Below, piece after piece: positions 16,265 to 24,476 of a stretch of 64,000 nucleotides of DNA. The stretch spans positions 3,025,001 through 3,089,000 of the forward strand of contig NZ_CP012382.1 of assembly GCF_001267885.1 (NCBI RefSeq). The letters are read 5' to 3'. Below the pieces are notes generated by a model, which was given only the letters and a program-made list of their open reading frames with translations, ran no database searches and had not been told where the DNA came from. Positions within the stretch are counted from its first letter, which is position 1. Each line of letters opens with the position of its first letter. The translations under genes and the position numbers were made by a program. Source of the DNA: Streptomyces ambofaciens ATCC 23877. Lineage in GTDB: Bacteria > Actinomycetota > Actinomycetes > Streptomycetales > Streptomycetaceae.

Positions 16265-17692
16265 ATGACCGACCTCACCGAGCTGACCGCGGTACAGCTC
16301 CTCGACGGCTACCGCAGGGGTGAGTTCAGCCCGGTCGAGGCGACCCGGGCGGCCCTGGAGCGGGCCGAGCGGATCCAGCCGGCCGTGAACGCGTTCGTCC
16401 GGCTGACCGGCGAGGAGGCGCTCGACGCGGCCCGGCGGGCCGAGGAGCGGTGGCTGCGCGGGCAGCCGTGCGGGCGGCTGGACGGCGTGCCGGTCACGGT
16501 GAAGGACATCCTGCTGATGCGCGGGCACCCGACGCTGCGCGGCTCCCGGGCCGTCTCCCCGGACGGGCCCTGGCACGAGGACGCGCCCTCCGTCGCCCGG
16601 CTGCGCGAGCACGGCGCCGTCTTCGTCGGCAAGACGACGACGCCCGAGTACGGCTGGAAGGGCGTCACGGACTCGCCGCTGTCGGGCGTCACCCGCAACC
16701 CGCACGACCCCGCGCGCACCGCGGGCGGCTCCAGCGGGGGCGCGGCGGCGGCCGTGGCGCTCGGCGCGGGACCGCTGGCGCTCGGCACGGACGGCGGGGG
16801 CAGCGTGCGCATCCCGGCGTCCTTCTGCGGCGTCTTCGGCCTGAAACCGACGTACGGCCGGGTGCCGCTGTACCCGGCGAGCGCGTTCGGCACCCTCGCG
16901 CACGTCGGTCCGATGACCCGGGACGCGGCGGACGCGGCGCTGATGCTGGACGTCGTCGGCACCCCGGACGCCCGGGACTGGTCGGCGCTGGGCCCGGCAC
17001 CCGGCTCGTACAGCGAGGCCCTGGCGGGCGGGGTGCGGGGCCTGCGGGTGGCGTACTCGCCCACCCTCGGCGGACAGGTGGCGGTGCGCCCGGCGGTGGC
17101 GACGGCGGTGCGGCGCGGGGTGGAGCGGCTGGCGGAGCTGGGCGCGTACGTGACGGAGGCGGACCCGGACTTCGCGGACCCGGTGGAGGCCTTCCACACG
17201 CTCTGGTTCAGCGGGGCGGCGCGCGTGGTGCAGCACCTGCGGGCGGACCGGCGGGAGTCGCTCGACCCGGGGCTGCGGGAGGTCGTCGGCGCCGGGTCGC
17301 GGTACTCGGCGCTGGAGTACCTGGCCGCGGTGGACGTCCGGATGGAACTGGGCCGGCGGATGGGCCGGTTCCACGAGGCGTACGACCTGCTGGTCACACC
17401 GACGCTGCCGATCACGGCGTTCGAGGCGGGCGTCGAGGTGCCGAAGGGCTCGGGGCACCGGCGGTGGACCGGCTGGACGCCCTTCACCTACCCGTTCAAC
17501 CTGACCCAGCAGCCGGCGGCGACCGTGCCGGTCGGAAGCGACGGGGACGGTCTGCCGATCGGCCTCCAGCTCGTGGCGGCCCGCCACCGGGACGACGTGG
17601 TCCTGCGGGCCGCGCACGCGCTGTACGCAGCGGGCACCGTGCCCGCGCCGGCCGGGGTGGGCCGCGGCGGGCCTACACCCGCCGGAAGCTGA
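16265..17692 (+). CDS. Amidase signature family protein
   Basis: 475 residues with the full amidase signature: Lys in VPVTVKDILL, cis-Ser in TAGGSSGGAAAAVA and nucleophile Ser in GGGSVRIPASFCGVFGLKP. These enzymes hydrolyse amides to acid plus ammonia. GGGAGG precedes the ATG. Co-directional with the 2-hydroxyacid dehydrogenase. In this context it may remove an amide or acyl group from the compound imported by the Ehu-type transporter; this is inference. Its 3' end overlaps the end of the DUF3830 gene by 20 bp. Confidence 0.9.
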   Translation: MTDLTELTAVQLLDGYRRGEFSPVEATRAALERAERIQPAVNAFVRLTGEEALDAARRAEERWLRGQPCGRLDGVPVTVKDILLMRGHPTLRGSRAVSPDGPWHEDAPSVARLREHGAVFVGKTTTPEYGWKGVTDSPLSGVTRNPHDPARTAGGSSGGAAAAVALGAGPLALGTDGGGSVRIPASFCGVFGLKPTYGRVPLYPASAFGTLAHVGPMTRDAADAALMLDVVGTPDARDWSALGPAPGSYSEALAGGVRGLRVAYSPTLGGQVAVRPAVATAVRRGVERLAELGAYVTEADPDFADPVEAFHTLWFSGAARVVQHLRADRRESLDPGLREVVGAGSRYSALEYLAAVDVRMELGRRMGRFHEAYDLLVTPTLPITAFEAGVEVPKGSGHRRWTGWTPFTYPFNLTQQPAATVPVGSDGDGLPIGLQLVAARHRDDVVLRAAHALYAAGTVPAPAGVGRGGPTPAGS

Positions 17693-18167
17693 GCGTCTCC
17701 CCCGCCGCTCCCGAGCGCCAGAGGTCGTTGCAGGCCTCGGCCATGGCGTCCAGGCCCTCGGTGATCCGGCCCCAGACGGTGCCGGGGACCCAGCCGACGT
17801 CCCCGTTGAGCAGCAGGTTGTTGCGCTCGTAGAAGAGGGCGAGGTCGACGAGGGTGGTGCCCGGCCGGACCTCGCGGTCGTAGCCGTACGCCTTGGTGCC
17901 CAACTCGGCGCCCGCGAAGGCGAAATAGCACAGGTCGCCGGGAATGGGCGTGACGGTGGGATTCTCCAGTGGTGGTTCGGATGCCGCGAAGGGCGGGAAG
18001 AGGGCGTAGATCTCGTTGCGCGCGTATTTGGCGTGATACACGTCGCCGCCGAGGGGGAGCGCGTTCCAGACGGCCGCGCAGGTGATCGGGGCCCGGTCGT
18101 CGAGCAGTTGGGCCGTGCACGTGATTCCGCGTTTGACCAGCGAGACTTCGATGTAGCGATCAGCCAT
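17673..18167 (-). CDS. DUF3830 family protein (cyclophilin-like fold)
   Basis: 164 residues from ATG 18167. The start RYIEVSLVKRGITCTAQLLDDRAPITCAAVWNAL and the GDVYHAKYARNEIY and PGDLCYFAF segments match the DUF3830 pattern, a cyclophilin-like family with no assigned activity that is often found beside transport and amidase genes. It is divergent from the importer operon (108 bp) and convergent with the amidase, so a role in the same pathway is likely. GGAGG is only 2 bp from this ATG; ATG 18176 is an alternative. Confidence 0.75.
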   Translation of the reverse strand: MADRYIEVSLVKRGITCTAQLLDDRAPITCAAVWNALPLGGDVYHAKYARNEIYALFPPFAASEPPLENPTVTPIPGDLCYFAFAGAELGTKAYGYDREVRPGTTLVDLALFYERNNLLLNGDVGWVPGTVWGRITEGLDAMAEACNDLWRSGAAGETLSFRRV

Positions 18168-18274
18168 GCCCTCCATGGCAGTGCCCGGCGCGGCCCCGGT
18201 CAAGGGTGCCGTGCCGTCGTACCGGACTGAAAAACATCGGCATAACCCGGCCGGCTTCGGGTAGCTGCGCGCCC

Positions 18275-19204
18275 ATGGCTCCACCACACAGAACCCCTCC
18301 ATGGGGTATATCCGTCCCGAGGTCCGAGGCAGCCGGACCCACTCGCCGGTCGCTGCTCGCGGGGGTCGCGGCGCTCGGCGCACTGGGAGCCGCCGGCTGC
18401 TCGCGGGTCGCCACCGCCTCCGACGTGGAGGGCGGCGACCTCCTCGACCGGCTCAGGGCGCAGGGCGTGGCCCGGCTCGGCATCGCGGGCGAGGTCCCCT
18501 TCGGGTACATCGACAAGAACGGTGAGCTGACCGGCGAGGCACCGGAGCTGGCGAAGGTCATCTTCAAGCGGCTCGGGGTGGACCGGGTGCAGCCGGTACC
18601 GACGGAGTTCGGCTCCCTCATCCCGGGGCTGGCGTCGCAGCAGTTCGACATCGTGGCGGCCGGGATGTACATCAACCCCGACCGCTGCCAGCAAGTCATC
18701 TTCTCCGACCCCGACTACCAGATGCTCGACGCCTTCATCGTGCGCAAGGGCAACCCCCTCGATCTGCACGACTACAAGGACGTCGTGGCGAAGAAGGCCA
18801 AGTTCGCGACCGGTACCGGCTACGCGGAGATCGCCTACGCGGTGGAGGCCGGGTACAAGGAGAGCGACATCCTCATCGTCCCCGACCAGGTCGCCGGCCT
18901 GAACGCCGTCGAGGCCGGGCGGGTGGACGTCTTCGCGGGCACGGCGCTGACCGTGCGCGAGGTGGTCAAGAAGTCCGCGAAGACCGAGGCGACGAAGGCG
19001 TTCCAGCCGATCGTCGACGGCGAGCCGCACACCGACGGCGGCGGCTTCGCCTTCCGTCCCACCGAGACCAACCTGCGGGACGCCTTCAACGTCGAGCTCC
19101 AGAAGCTCAAGAAGAGCGGCGAGCTGCTCCGCATCCTCAAGCCCTTCGGCTTCACCGAGGACGAGATGACGGATCTGACCGCGAAGGAGCTGTGCGGCGG
19201 ATGA
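18275..19204 (+). CDS. ehuB: ABC transporter substrate-binding lipoprotein, EhuB-like
   Basis: 309 residues, family 3 (amino-acid type) solute-binding protein. Export by the Tat route as a lipoprotein is indicated by TRRSLLAGVAALGALGAAGC: twin arginines and lipobox Cys42. Binding-protein motifs include LTGEAPELAKVIFKRLG and FDIVAAGMYINPDRC. The gene order binding protein-permease-permease-ATPase and the sequence style match the ectoine/hydroxyectoine importer EhuBCDA, but the ligand-box residues were not checked, so another compatible solute or amino acid is possible. Stop overlaps the next start (ATGA). Confidence 0.8.
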   Translation: MAPPHRTPPWGISVPRSEAAGPTRRSLLAGVAALGALGAAGCSRVATASDVEGGDLLDRLRAQGVARLGIAGEVPFGYIDKNGELTGEAPELAKVIFKRLGVDRVQPVPTEFGSLIPGLASQQFDIVAAGMYINPDRCQQVIFSDPDYQMLDAFIVRKGNPLDLHDYKDVVAKKAKFATGTGYAEIAYAVEAGYKESDILIVPDQVAGLNAVEAGRVDVFAGTALTVREVVKKSAKTEATKAFQPIVDGEPHTDGGGFAFRPTETNLRDAFNVELQKLKKSGELLRILKPFGFTEDEMTDLTAKELCGG

Positions 19205-19905
19205 CCTCCGGACTGTGGGAACTGGTACTCCAGGGCGTCTGGGTCACTATCCAGCTGCTCTTCTTCAGCTCGCTGCTGGCGACGGCCGTCTCCTTCGTGG
19301 TCGGCGTCGGGCGCACCCACCGGCTGTGGATCGTCCGCTTCCTCGCGGGCTTCTACACCGAGGTGTTCCGCGGCACCTCCGCGCTGGTGATGATCTTCTG
19401 GGTCTTCTTCGTGCTGCCGCCGGCCTTCGGCTGGCAGCTGGTGCCGATGTGGGCGGGCACCCTGGCGCTGGGCCTGACCTACGGGGCGTACGGCTCCGAG
19501 ATCGTGCGCGGCGCGCTCGCCGCCGTCGACCCGGCGCAGAAGGAGGGCGGCATCGCGCTCAGCTTCACGCCCTGGCAGCGGATGCGGCTGATCCTGCTGC
19601 CGCAGGCGGTGCCGGAGATGGTCCCGCCCTTCTCCAACCTGCTGATCGAGCTGCTCAAGGGCACCGCGCTGGTGTCGATCATGGGCATGGGCGACCTGGC
19701 GTTCAGCGGCAACCTGGTGCGCCTCGCGCTCCAGGAGAGCGCGGAGATCTACACGTACATCCTGCTGATCTACTTCGTGATCGCGTTCCTGCTCACCCGG
19801 GTGATGCGCGGTCTGGAGAAGAAGCTGAAGGCGGGCGTCGGCAAGACGGCACCCAAGGACAAGGCCGGCGCTCCCGAGCCGGCCGGGATCGGGGGTGTCC
19901 GATGA
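19201..19905 (+). CDS. ehuC: ABC transporter permease, EhuC-like
   Basis: 234 residues with about five membrane helices of the His/Glu/Gln/Arg permease family. The EAA loop, SFTPWQRMRLILLPQAVPEMVPP, is in place for contact with the ATPase. Coupled by ATGA overlaps to both the binding protein before and the second permease after. Forms the membrane channel as a heterodimer with the next product. The C-terminus is lysine/alanine-rich and cytosolic. Confidence 0.88.
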   Translation: MTSGLWELVLQGVWVTIQLLFFSSLLATAVSFVVGVGRTHRLWIVRFLAGFYTEVFRGTSALVMIFWVFFVLPPAFGWQLVPMWAGTLALGLTYGAYGSEIVRGALAAVDPAQKEGGIALSFTPWQRMRLILLPQAVPEMVPPFSNLLIELLKGTALVSIMGMGDLAFSGNLVRLALQESAEIYTYILLIYFVIAFLLTRVMRGLEKKLKAGVGKTAPKDKAGAPEPAGIGGVR

Positions 19906-20552
19906 ACTGGGACTGGAGCGCGGTCTCCGACTTCATGCCGCACTTCTGGGACGGGCTGCTGGTCACCCTGCAGATCCTGGTCCTCGGCTCGCTGGTCTCC
20001 TTCGTGCTGGGCCTGGTGTGGGCGCTGCTGATGCGGGTGCCGAGCCGCTGGGTGACCTGGCCGGTCGGGGTGGTCACCGAGTTCATCCGGAACACCCCGC
20101 TGCTGGTGCAGCTGTTCTTCCTCTTCTACGTGCTGCCCGAATGGGGGGTGACCGCCTCGGCGCTCACCACCGGCGTGCTCGCCATCGGCCTGCACTACTC
20201 GACGTACACGATGCAGGTCTACCGGGCCGGCATCGAGGCGGTGCCGGTCGGCCAGTGGGAGGCCGCGACGGCGCTGAACCTGCCGCTGAAGCGGACCTGG
20301 ACGGCCGTGATCCTGCCGCAGGCGATCCGCCGGGTGGTGCCCGCCCTCGGCAACTACGTGATCTCCATGCTCAAGGACACGCCCCTGCTGATGGCGATCA
20401 CGGTGCTGGAGATGCTCGGCGAGGCACGGCTGTTCTCGCAGCAGAACTTCCAGTTCACCGAGCCCCTGACGGTGATCGGCGTGGCCTTCATCGTCATCTC
20501 CTACCTGGCCTCCCTTGCCCTGCGAGCCCTGGAGCGACGCCTTGCCCACTGA
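19902..20552 (+). CDS. ehuD: ABC transporter permease, EhuD-like
   Basis: 216 residues, second polar-amino-acid-type permease: FIRNTPLLVQLFFLFYVLP is the family's hallmark helix and NLPLKRTWTAVILPQAIRRVVPALGN the EAA loop. Starts inside the stop of the first permease (ATGA) and its end overlaps the start of the ATPase by 11 bp, so the four genes are one tightly coupled operon. Confidence 0.89.
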   Translation: MNWDWSAVSDFMPHFWDGLLVTLQILVLGSLVSFVLGLVWALLMRVPSRWVTWPVGVVTEFIRNTPLLVQLFFLFYVLPEWGVTASALTTGVLAIGLHYSTYTMQVYRAGIEAVPVGQWEAATALNLPLKRTWTAVILPQAIRRVVPALGNYVISMLKDTPLLMAITVLEMLGEARLFSQQNFQFTEPLTVIGVAFIVISYLASLALRALERRLAH

Positions 20553-21327
20553 CACTCTCCCCAACCCCGAGAAGAGCCCCGAGCGCAGCTCCGGCGAGCT
20601 GATACGCCTGGATCAGGTCACCAAGCGGTTCGGGGACAACACCGTCCTGGACCACCTGGACTTCTCCGTCGACGCCGGCAAGCACGTCACCCTGATCGGC
20701 CCCTCCGGGTCGGGCAAGACGACCATCCTGCGGCTGCTGATGACGCTGCTCAAGCCCGACGAGGGCACGATCACCGTGGACGGGCAGAAGCTCTTCCCGG
20801 CGAGCGAGAAGGAGCGGCGCGAGGTCCGCAAGCAGATCGGGATGGTCTTCCAGCAGTTCAACCTGTTCCCGAACATGAGCGTCCTGCGCAACATCACCGA
20901 GGCGCCGGTCACGGTCCTCGGCATGTCCAAGGACGAGGCGGTGGAGCGGGCCAGGGGACTGCTGGACATGGTGGGCCTGGCCGACAAGTGCGACGCGCGC
21001 CCGGCCCAGCTCTCCGGCGGCCAGCAGCAGCGGGTGGCGATCGCCCGGGCGCTGGCGATGCGGCCCAAGGTGCTCCTCCTCGACGAGGTGACCTCCGCGC
21101 TGGACCCGGAGCTGGTCGCGGGCGTCCTCGACCTGCTGCGGGACATCGCCCGCAGCACCGACATCACCATGCTCTGCGTGACCCACGAGATGAACTTCGC
21201 CCGGGACATCTCGGACCAGGTCCTGATGTTCGACTCCGGGCGGGTCATCGAGGCGGGCCCGCCGGAGAAGATCTTCAGCGAGCCGGAGCACGACCGGACC
21301 CGGGAATTTCTCAGCGCGGTGCTGTGA
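20542..21327 (+). CDS. ehuA: ABC transporter ATP-binding protein, EhuA-like
   Basis: About 261 residues with Walker A GPSGSGKTT, Q loop VFQQFNLFPNMSV, signature LSGGQQQR, Walker B LLLDEVTSALDPE and the H loop in CVTHEMNF. Powers import through the EhuCD pair. A TTG start at 20542 is proposed because GGAG lies 7 bp upstream and the overlap with the permease suits coupling. Followed by a strong terminator at 21344-21372. Confidence 0.88.
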   Translation: MPTDTLPNPEKSPERSSGELIRLDQVTKRFGDNTVLDHLDFSVDAGKHVTLIGPSGSGKTTILRLLMTLLKPDEGTITVDGQKLFPASEKERREVRKQIGMVFQQFNLFPNMSVLRNITEAPVTVLGMSKDEAVERARGLLDMVGLADKCDARPAQLSGGQQQRVAIARALAMRPKVLLLDEVTSALDPELVAGVLDLLRDIARSTDITMLCVTHEMNFARDISDQVLMFDSGRVIEAGPPEKIFSEPEHDRTREFLSAVL

Positions 21328-21343
21328 CCGCACGGCTCTGCGG

Positions 21344-21372
21344 CCCCAACGCCCGAGGTCGGGGCGTTGGGG
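21344..21372 (+). terminator. Rho-independent-type hairpin after ehu operon
   Basis: CCCCAACGCCC pairs perfectly with GGGCGTTGGGG around a 7-base loop, 16 bp after the ehuA stop. It ends the importer operon. Confidence 0.85.
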
Positions 21373-21532
21373 CATTCCCCTGGCATGTGCCAGCGGGCCG
21401 ACGCCGCAGTTGAGGGCGTTGAAATCTGGCCAACACCCCGTCACCACCGGCCTCTTGGCGGCTATCGTGGAGGGGATCCGCTGTCCGGATCGGGGGGCAG
21501 GGGCCGACGAGCTAGCGCAGGGGGAGACCACC

Positions 21533-22291
21533 GTGGCGCTGCAGCACAAGCCGACCGCGCCGCTCCACTCGGCCCAGGACGCCCTGCGCGTCCTGGAGAC
21601 GGTGGCGCGGTACAGCACCGGAGTCACCGACATCCAGATAGCCCGCGACACCGGTCTCGACCGGGAGCGGCTGACCGTCCTGCTGCGCATGCTGCGCCGC
21701 GAGAGCTACGTCGAGCAGACCACCGACGGCTCGTACGTCACCGGAGAGGCCCTGGACCGCCTGGGCGCGGCGCACGGCCGCGAGGAGGCGGTGCGCGACC
21801 AGCTCCAGCGCACCCTGGACCGGCTGCGCGACTCGGTGGGCGCCGCCGTCTACATCAGCCGGTACGTCGACGGCGAGGTCAGCGTCACCCAGTACGCCGA
21901 CGGTCCGACCACGCCCAAGGTGAACGAGTGGGTGGACTTCCGCGTCTCGGCGCACGCCACCGCGGTCGGCAAGAGCCTGCTCACCCAGCTGGACCACGCG
22001 GGCCGCCGCGACCACCTGGCCCGGCACAAGATGGCCCGCCTGACCTCGCGCACCATCACCAGCGACAAGCTGCTGCTGTCCCGGCTGGAGTCCCAGCCGC
22101 CCACCGTCCCGGTCCTCGACCTCCAGGAGTACGCGGTGGGCACGGTCTGCGCGGCCGTCCCGATCACGGCCGGCTCCGCGGTGGGCTGCCTCGCCCTGTC
22201 CCTCCCGGTCGAGCACGCCCACCGGCTGCGCCGGGCCGCCGACGAGCTGAACCGGAACGCCGCGGGGGTGCTGCTCTCGCTGGCGATCTAG
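21533..22291 (+). CDS. IclR-family transcriptional regulator
   Basis: 252 residues: N-terminal winged helix (SAQDALRVLETVARYSTGVTDIQIARDTGLDRERLTVLLRMLRRESYV) and a C-terminal IclR effector domain with FRVSAHATAVGKSLL and VCAAVPITAGSAVGCLALSLP. GTG 21533 with GGGGAG 7 bp upstream is chosen over ORF-extending starts. Placed directly after the importer operon, it is the likely regulator of the importer and catabolic genes; IclR proteins often respond to a pathway intermediate. It has its own promoter after the terminator. Confidence 0.87.
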   Translation: MALQHKPTAPLHSAQDALRVLETVARYSTGVTDIQIARDTGLDRERLTVLLRMLRRESYVEQTTDGSYVTGEALDRLGAAHGREEAVRDQLQRTLDRLRDSVGAAVYISRYVDGEVSVTQYADGPTTPKVNEWVDFRVSAHATAVGKSLLTQLDHAGRRDHLARHKMARLTSRTITSDKLLLSRLESQPPTVPVLDLQEYAVGTVCAAVPITAGSAVGCLALSLPVEHAHRLRRAADELNRNAAGVLLSLAI

Positions 22292-22310
22292 CCGCGGGGG
22301 CGGCCCGCGG
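22292..22310 (+). terminator. Short GC hairpin after IclR gene
   Basis: CCGCGGG pairs with CCCGCGG around a 5-base loop directly after the stop codon. Likely the end of the IclR transcript before the tRNA gene. Confidence 0.5.
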
Positions 22311-22342
22311 GGAGGTGGTCGGAAGCACCCCCGGGGACCGGG

Positions 22343-22348
22343 TAGTAT
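22343..22348 (+). promoter_or_regulatory. Candidate -10 element of tRNA-Lys copy 2
   Basis: TAGTAT lies 42 bp before the tRNA in an otherwise GC-rich leader. A comparable TAGAGT is present 16 bp before copy 3 (25952-25957). The -35 elements are not obvious. Confidence 0.4.
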
Positions 22349-22389
22349 TTTCGTCGTCGCCGACCGCGAGAGCGGAAGGCGGGAGTCAT

Positions 22390-22463
22390 GCGCCGCTAGC
22401 TCAGTTGGTTAGAGCAGCTGACTCTTAATCAGCGGGTCCGGGGTTCGAGTCCCTGGCGGCGCA
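22390..22463 (+). tRNA. tRNA-Lys (CUU), copy 2
   Basis: 74 nt, base-for-base identical to the copies at 10244 and 25973; anticodon CUU. Followed 5 bp later by a strong hairpin terminator. Confidence 0.97.
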
Positions 22464-22468
22464 CCGAA

Positions 22469-22502
22469 GGAAGGCCCCCTCGCCCAGGCGAGGGGGCCTT
22501 CC
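22469..22502. terminator. Hairpin terminator after tRNA-Lys copy 2
   Basis: GGAAGGCCCCCTCGCC pairs with GGCGAGGGGGCCTTCC with a minimal loop. It lies between the tRNA and the convergent LPMO gene and can serve both. Confidence 0.85.
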
Positions 22503-22524
22503 GCTCGTTGCCGGACCGGCACGG

Positions 22525-23130
22525 TCAGAAGGTCACGTCCGAGCACGCGTAGAACGCGTTGGCCGTGTCGGCGACCGTCCACACCGCGACGATCACATGG
22601 CGCCCGCTCAGCCCGGACGGCAGCGTGCCGCTGTGGGAGAGCGTGGCCGGCGGCTGCTTGCCGCCGTAGGGGACCGTGAAGAACGGCGTGAGGTTGAGGT
22701 CGGACCGGGACAGGTTGTGGTTCTGGTTCCAGCCCGGCTTGGTGACGTAGTACCGGAAGTCGGTCGTGGCGTGCCGGGCGGTGAACTGCCAGCGGAAGCT
22801 GTAGCTCTGCCCGCCGTTCACCTTCGTGGCCGGCCACGCCTGTCCGTTGGGTTGCTTGGGACTGTCGAGCGGGGCGAAGGGCCCGTTGCCCGCGGAACAT
22901 ATCCGGCCGTCGGCCGGCCCGCCCGCCGGGAAACCCTTGGGGCCCTCGACGCTCTGCGGCTCCCACTGGATGGAGCCGCAGCCGCTGACGGTGCCGTTCT
23001 GGCACACCTTCTGCCGGCTGACCGGCAGGTCGGTGTAACCGTGGCCACTGGCGCCGCCGGACGAGAGCACGAGGGCTCCGGTGGTCGCCACGCCCACCGC
23101 GGCTGCATACAACTTGGTCCTGGTGCGCAT
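22525..23130 (-). CDS. lpmP: Lytic polysaccharide monooxygenase (AA10), tip-glycan associated (LpmP-like)
   Basis: 201 residues. Signal peptide cleaved before His30 (GGASG|HGYTDLP), which becomes the N-terminal copper-binding histidine; the second histidine of the copper brace is His120 in FTARHATTDF, and NAFYACSDVTF at the end supplies the axial Phe. It is a single catalytic domain without a binding module. AA10 enzymes cut crystalline chitin or cellulose oxidatively. Its position next to cslA-glxA matches the Streptomyces LPMO reported to cooperate with CslA/GlxA in glycan deposition; the symbol rests on that. AGGAG precedes the ATG and a DasR-type site lies 41 bp upstream. Confidence 0.87.
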   Translation of the reverse strand: MRTRTKLYAAAVGVATTGALVLSSGGASGHGYTDLPVSRQKVCQNGTVSGCGSIQWEPQSVEGPKGFPAGGPADGRICSAGNGPFAPLDSPKQPNGQAWPATKVNGGQSYSFRWQFTARHATTDFRYYVTKPGWNQNHNLSRSDLNLTPFFTVPYGGKQPPATLSHSGTLPSGLSGRHVIVAVWTVADTANAFYACSDVTF

Positions 23131-23170
23131 ACTGCTGCTCCTGTGACGTGGGGGAGGTTCAGTGAGCCGT

Positions 23171-23186
23171 GCAGGTCTAGACCAAG
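23171..23186. promoter_or_regulatory. DasR-responsive element (dre)-like site upstream of LPMO
   Basis: The core GGTCTAGACC (23174-23183) is a perfect palindrome and with the next A matches 11 contiguous bases of the dre consensus ACTGGTCTAGACCAGT; outer bases diverge. It is 41 bp upstream of the LPMO start codon, the usual place for DasR repression of chitin-degradation genes by the GntR regulator that senses glucosamine phosphates. Confidence 0.7.
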
Positions 23187-23261
23187 TCCCAGATTATTGC
23201 CGCGAGTTGAACATGTCCATACCAATCGCGGAACAGGTTCGACAGCCGGTTCCCGGCCGCT

Positions 23262-24419
23262 TCAGGGCCGCGTGTCCCCCCGCCCCGCGCAGAACGCCAC
23301 CGTCAGGTCCTTCACCAGCACCTTGCGCTCGTAGTCGTCCAGCTGAACCAGTCCGCGCATGGTCAGCCGGGTCACCGTGTCCTCCACCGAGTCCACGACC
23401 GAGGTGAGCACGCTCGCCCGCTGCGCCGCGTCCAGGGCGGCGATCCGGCGCCGGTGCATGGCGGCGGCGACCTCGGGGGCGTACTCCACCCGGACCGGCC
23501 GCACCGAGAAGACCTCCAGCCCGACCGGTGCCGCGTCCGCCGCCACCAGCCGGGTCAGCGTCTCGCCCGCCACGTCGGCCGAGCCGCGGAGCGTGCCGAG
23601 CGGCTCCACCGGGACCCTGGCCAGCGCCGCCTCCACGCACTCGCGCAGATACGTCTCGTGGTCCTCGACGCCCAGCGTGGCCCGGGCGGTGTCCCGCACC
23701 TTCCACACCACCAGCGTCACGACCCTGAGCGCGACCCCGTTGCCGTCGGCCGCGGGCATCGGCTCGCTGCGCCAGTGCCGCAGCCGGACGTCGACCCGGC
23801 GCCGCAGCAGCAGCGGATTGACCCACATCAGGCCGGTGCGCCGGACCGTCCCCCGGTAGCGGCCGAACAGGCCCAGCACCCAGGCCCGCCCGGTCCGGCC
23901 GCGGGCCAGCCCGCCGAACCCGAACAGGCCCAGCGCCCCGGCGGCCGCGTACGCCGCCCACTGCGCGGGCCCGAGCCCGGCTCCCGCGTACGCCGGCAGC
24001 GCCAGCGCCTCGGCCGCGAGTGGCGGTACCACCCCCGCCCACCAGGAGGTGACCCCGCAGCCGGCCGCCCCGCACACCCCGGCGGCCACGCCCGCCCCAC
24101 CGGGCAGCACCCGGGCCGGACGCTCCGACAGCTCCGGGTCGACGCTCGGCACCGGGCGCGGGCGCGCGGCGACGGGGCGCCGCATCCTCGGCTGCTCCCC
24201 CGTGCCCTGCCGGCGGGCGACCACCGCGGGCCGCAGCGGCACCGGCGCCGGATCGGGGTCGTCGCGGAAGAGCAGGTGGACGGGGATCTCGGTGGTGGCC
24301 TCGTTGTGGATGAGCCGGGCGGGCCGCTGGCCGGCCTCCGCCGGCGTCCCTTCGGCGGTCGGGGGTCCCGGCGGGGCCGGCGGCCTGATGTCCGGGTTCG
24401 TGGAAGAGGTCGTACTCAT
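23262..24419 (-). CDS. SPFH/band-7 domain membrane protein
   Basis: 385 residues. A Pro-rich cytosolic N-terminus (1-100), two or three hydrophobic segments (about 105-160), then an SPFH domain: RTGLMWVNPLLLRRRVDVRLRHW, TLVVWKVRDTARATLGVEDHETYLRECVEAAL and a C-terminal helical region. SPFH proteins (stomatin/flotillin-like) form membrane-bound oligomers that organise membrane complexes. It lies in the cslA-glxA neighbourhood between the LPMO and the cell-wall protein on the same strand, so an assembly role at the hyphal tip is plausible but unproven. Confidence 0.82.
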   Translation of the reverse strand: MSTTSSTNPDIRPPAPPGPPTAEGTPAEAGQRPARLIHNEATTEIPVHLLFRDDPDPAPVPLRPAVVARRQGTGEQPRMRRPVAARPRPVPSVDPELSERPARVLPGGAGVAAGVCGAAGCGVTSWWAGVVPPLAAEALALPAYAGAGLGPAQWAAYAAAGALGLFGFGGLARGRTGRAWVLGLFGRYRGTVRRTGLMWVNPLLLRRRVDVRLRHWRSEPMPAADGNGVALRVVTLVVWKVRDTARATLGVEDHETYLRECVEAALARVPVEPLGTLRGSADVAGETLTRLVAADAAPVGLEVFSVRPVRVEYAPEVAAAMHRRRIAALDAAQRASVLTSVVDSVEDTVTRLTMRGLVQLDDYERKVLVKDLTVAFCAGRGDTRP

Positions 24420-24476
24420 GCGTGCTCCAGCCTCCGCGCCAGATGCGTCATGAACGGGTGATCACCGGGCGGGCGG

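Noticed and set aside
22409..23005. Minus-strand reading frames starting or ending in tRNA antisense sequence (also 25992-26417), giving PGTRTPDPLIKSQLL
   Set aside because: That peptide is the well-known false translation of a tRNA-Lys complement; both frames run through identical tRNA copies and lack coding bias.
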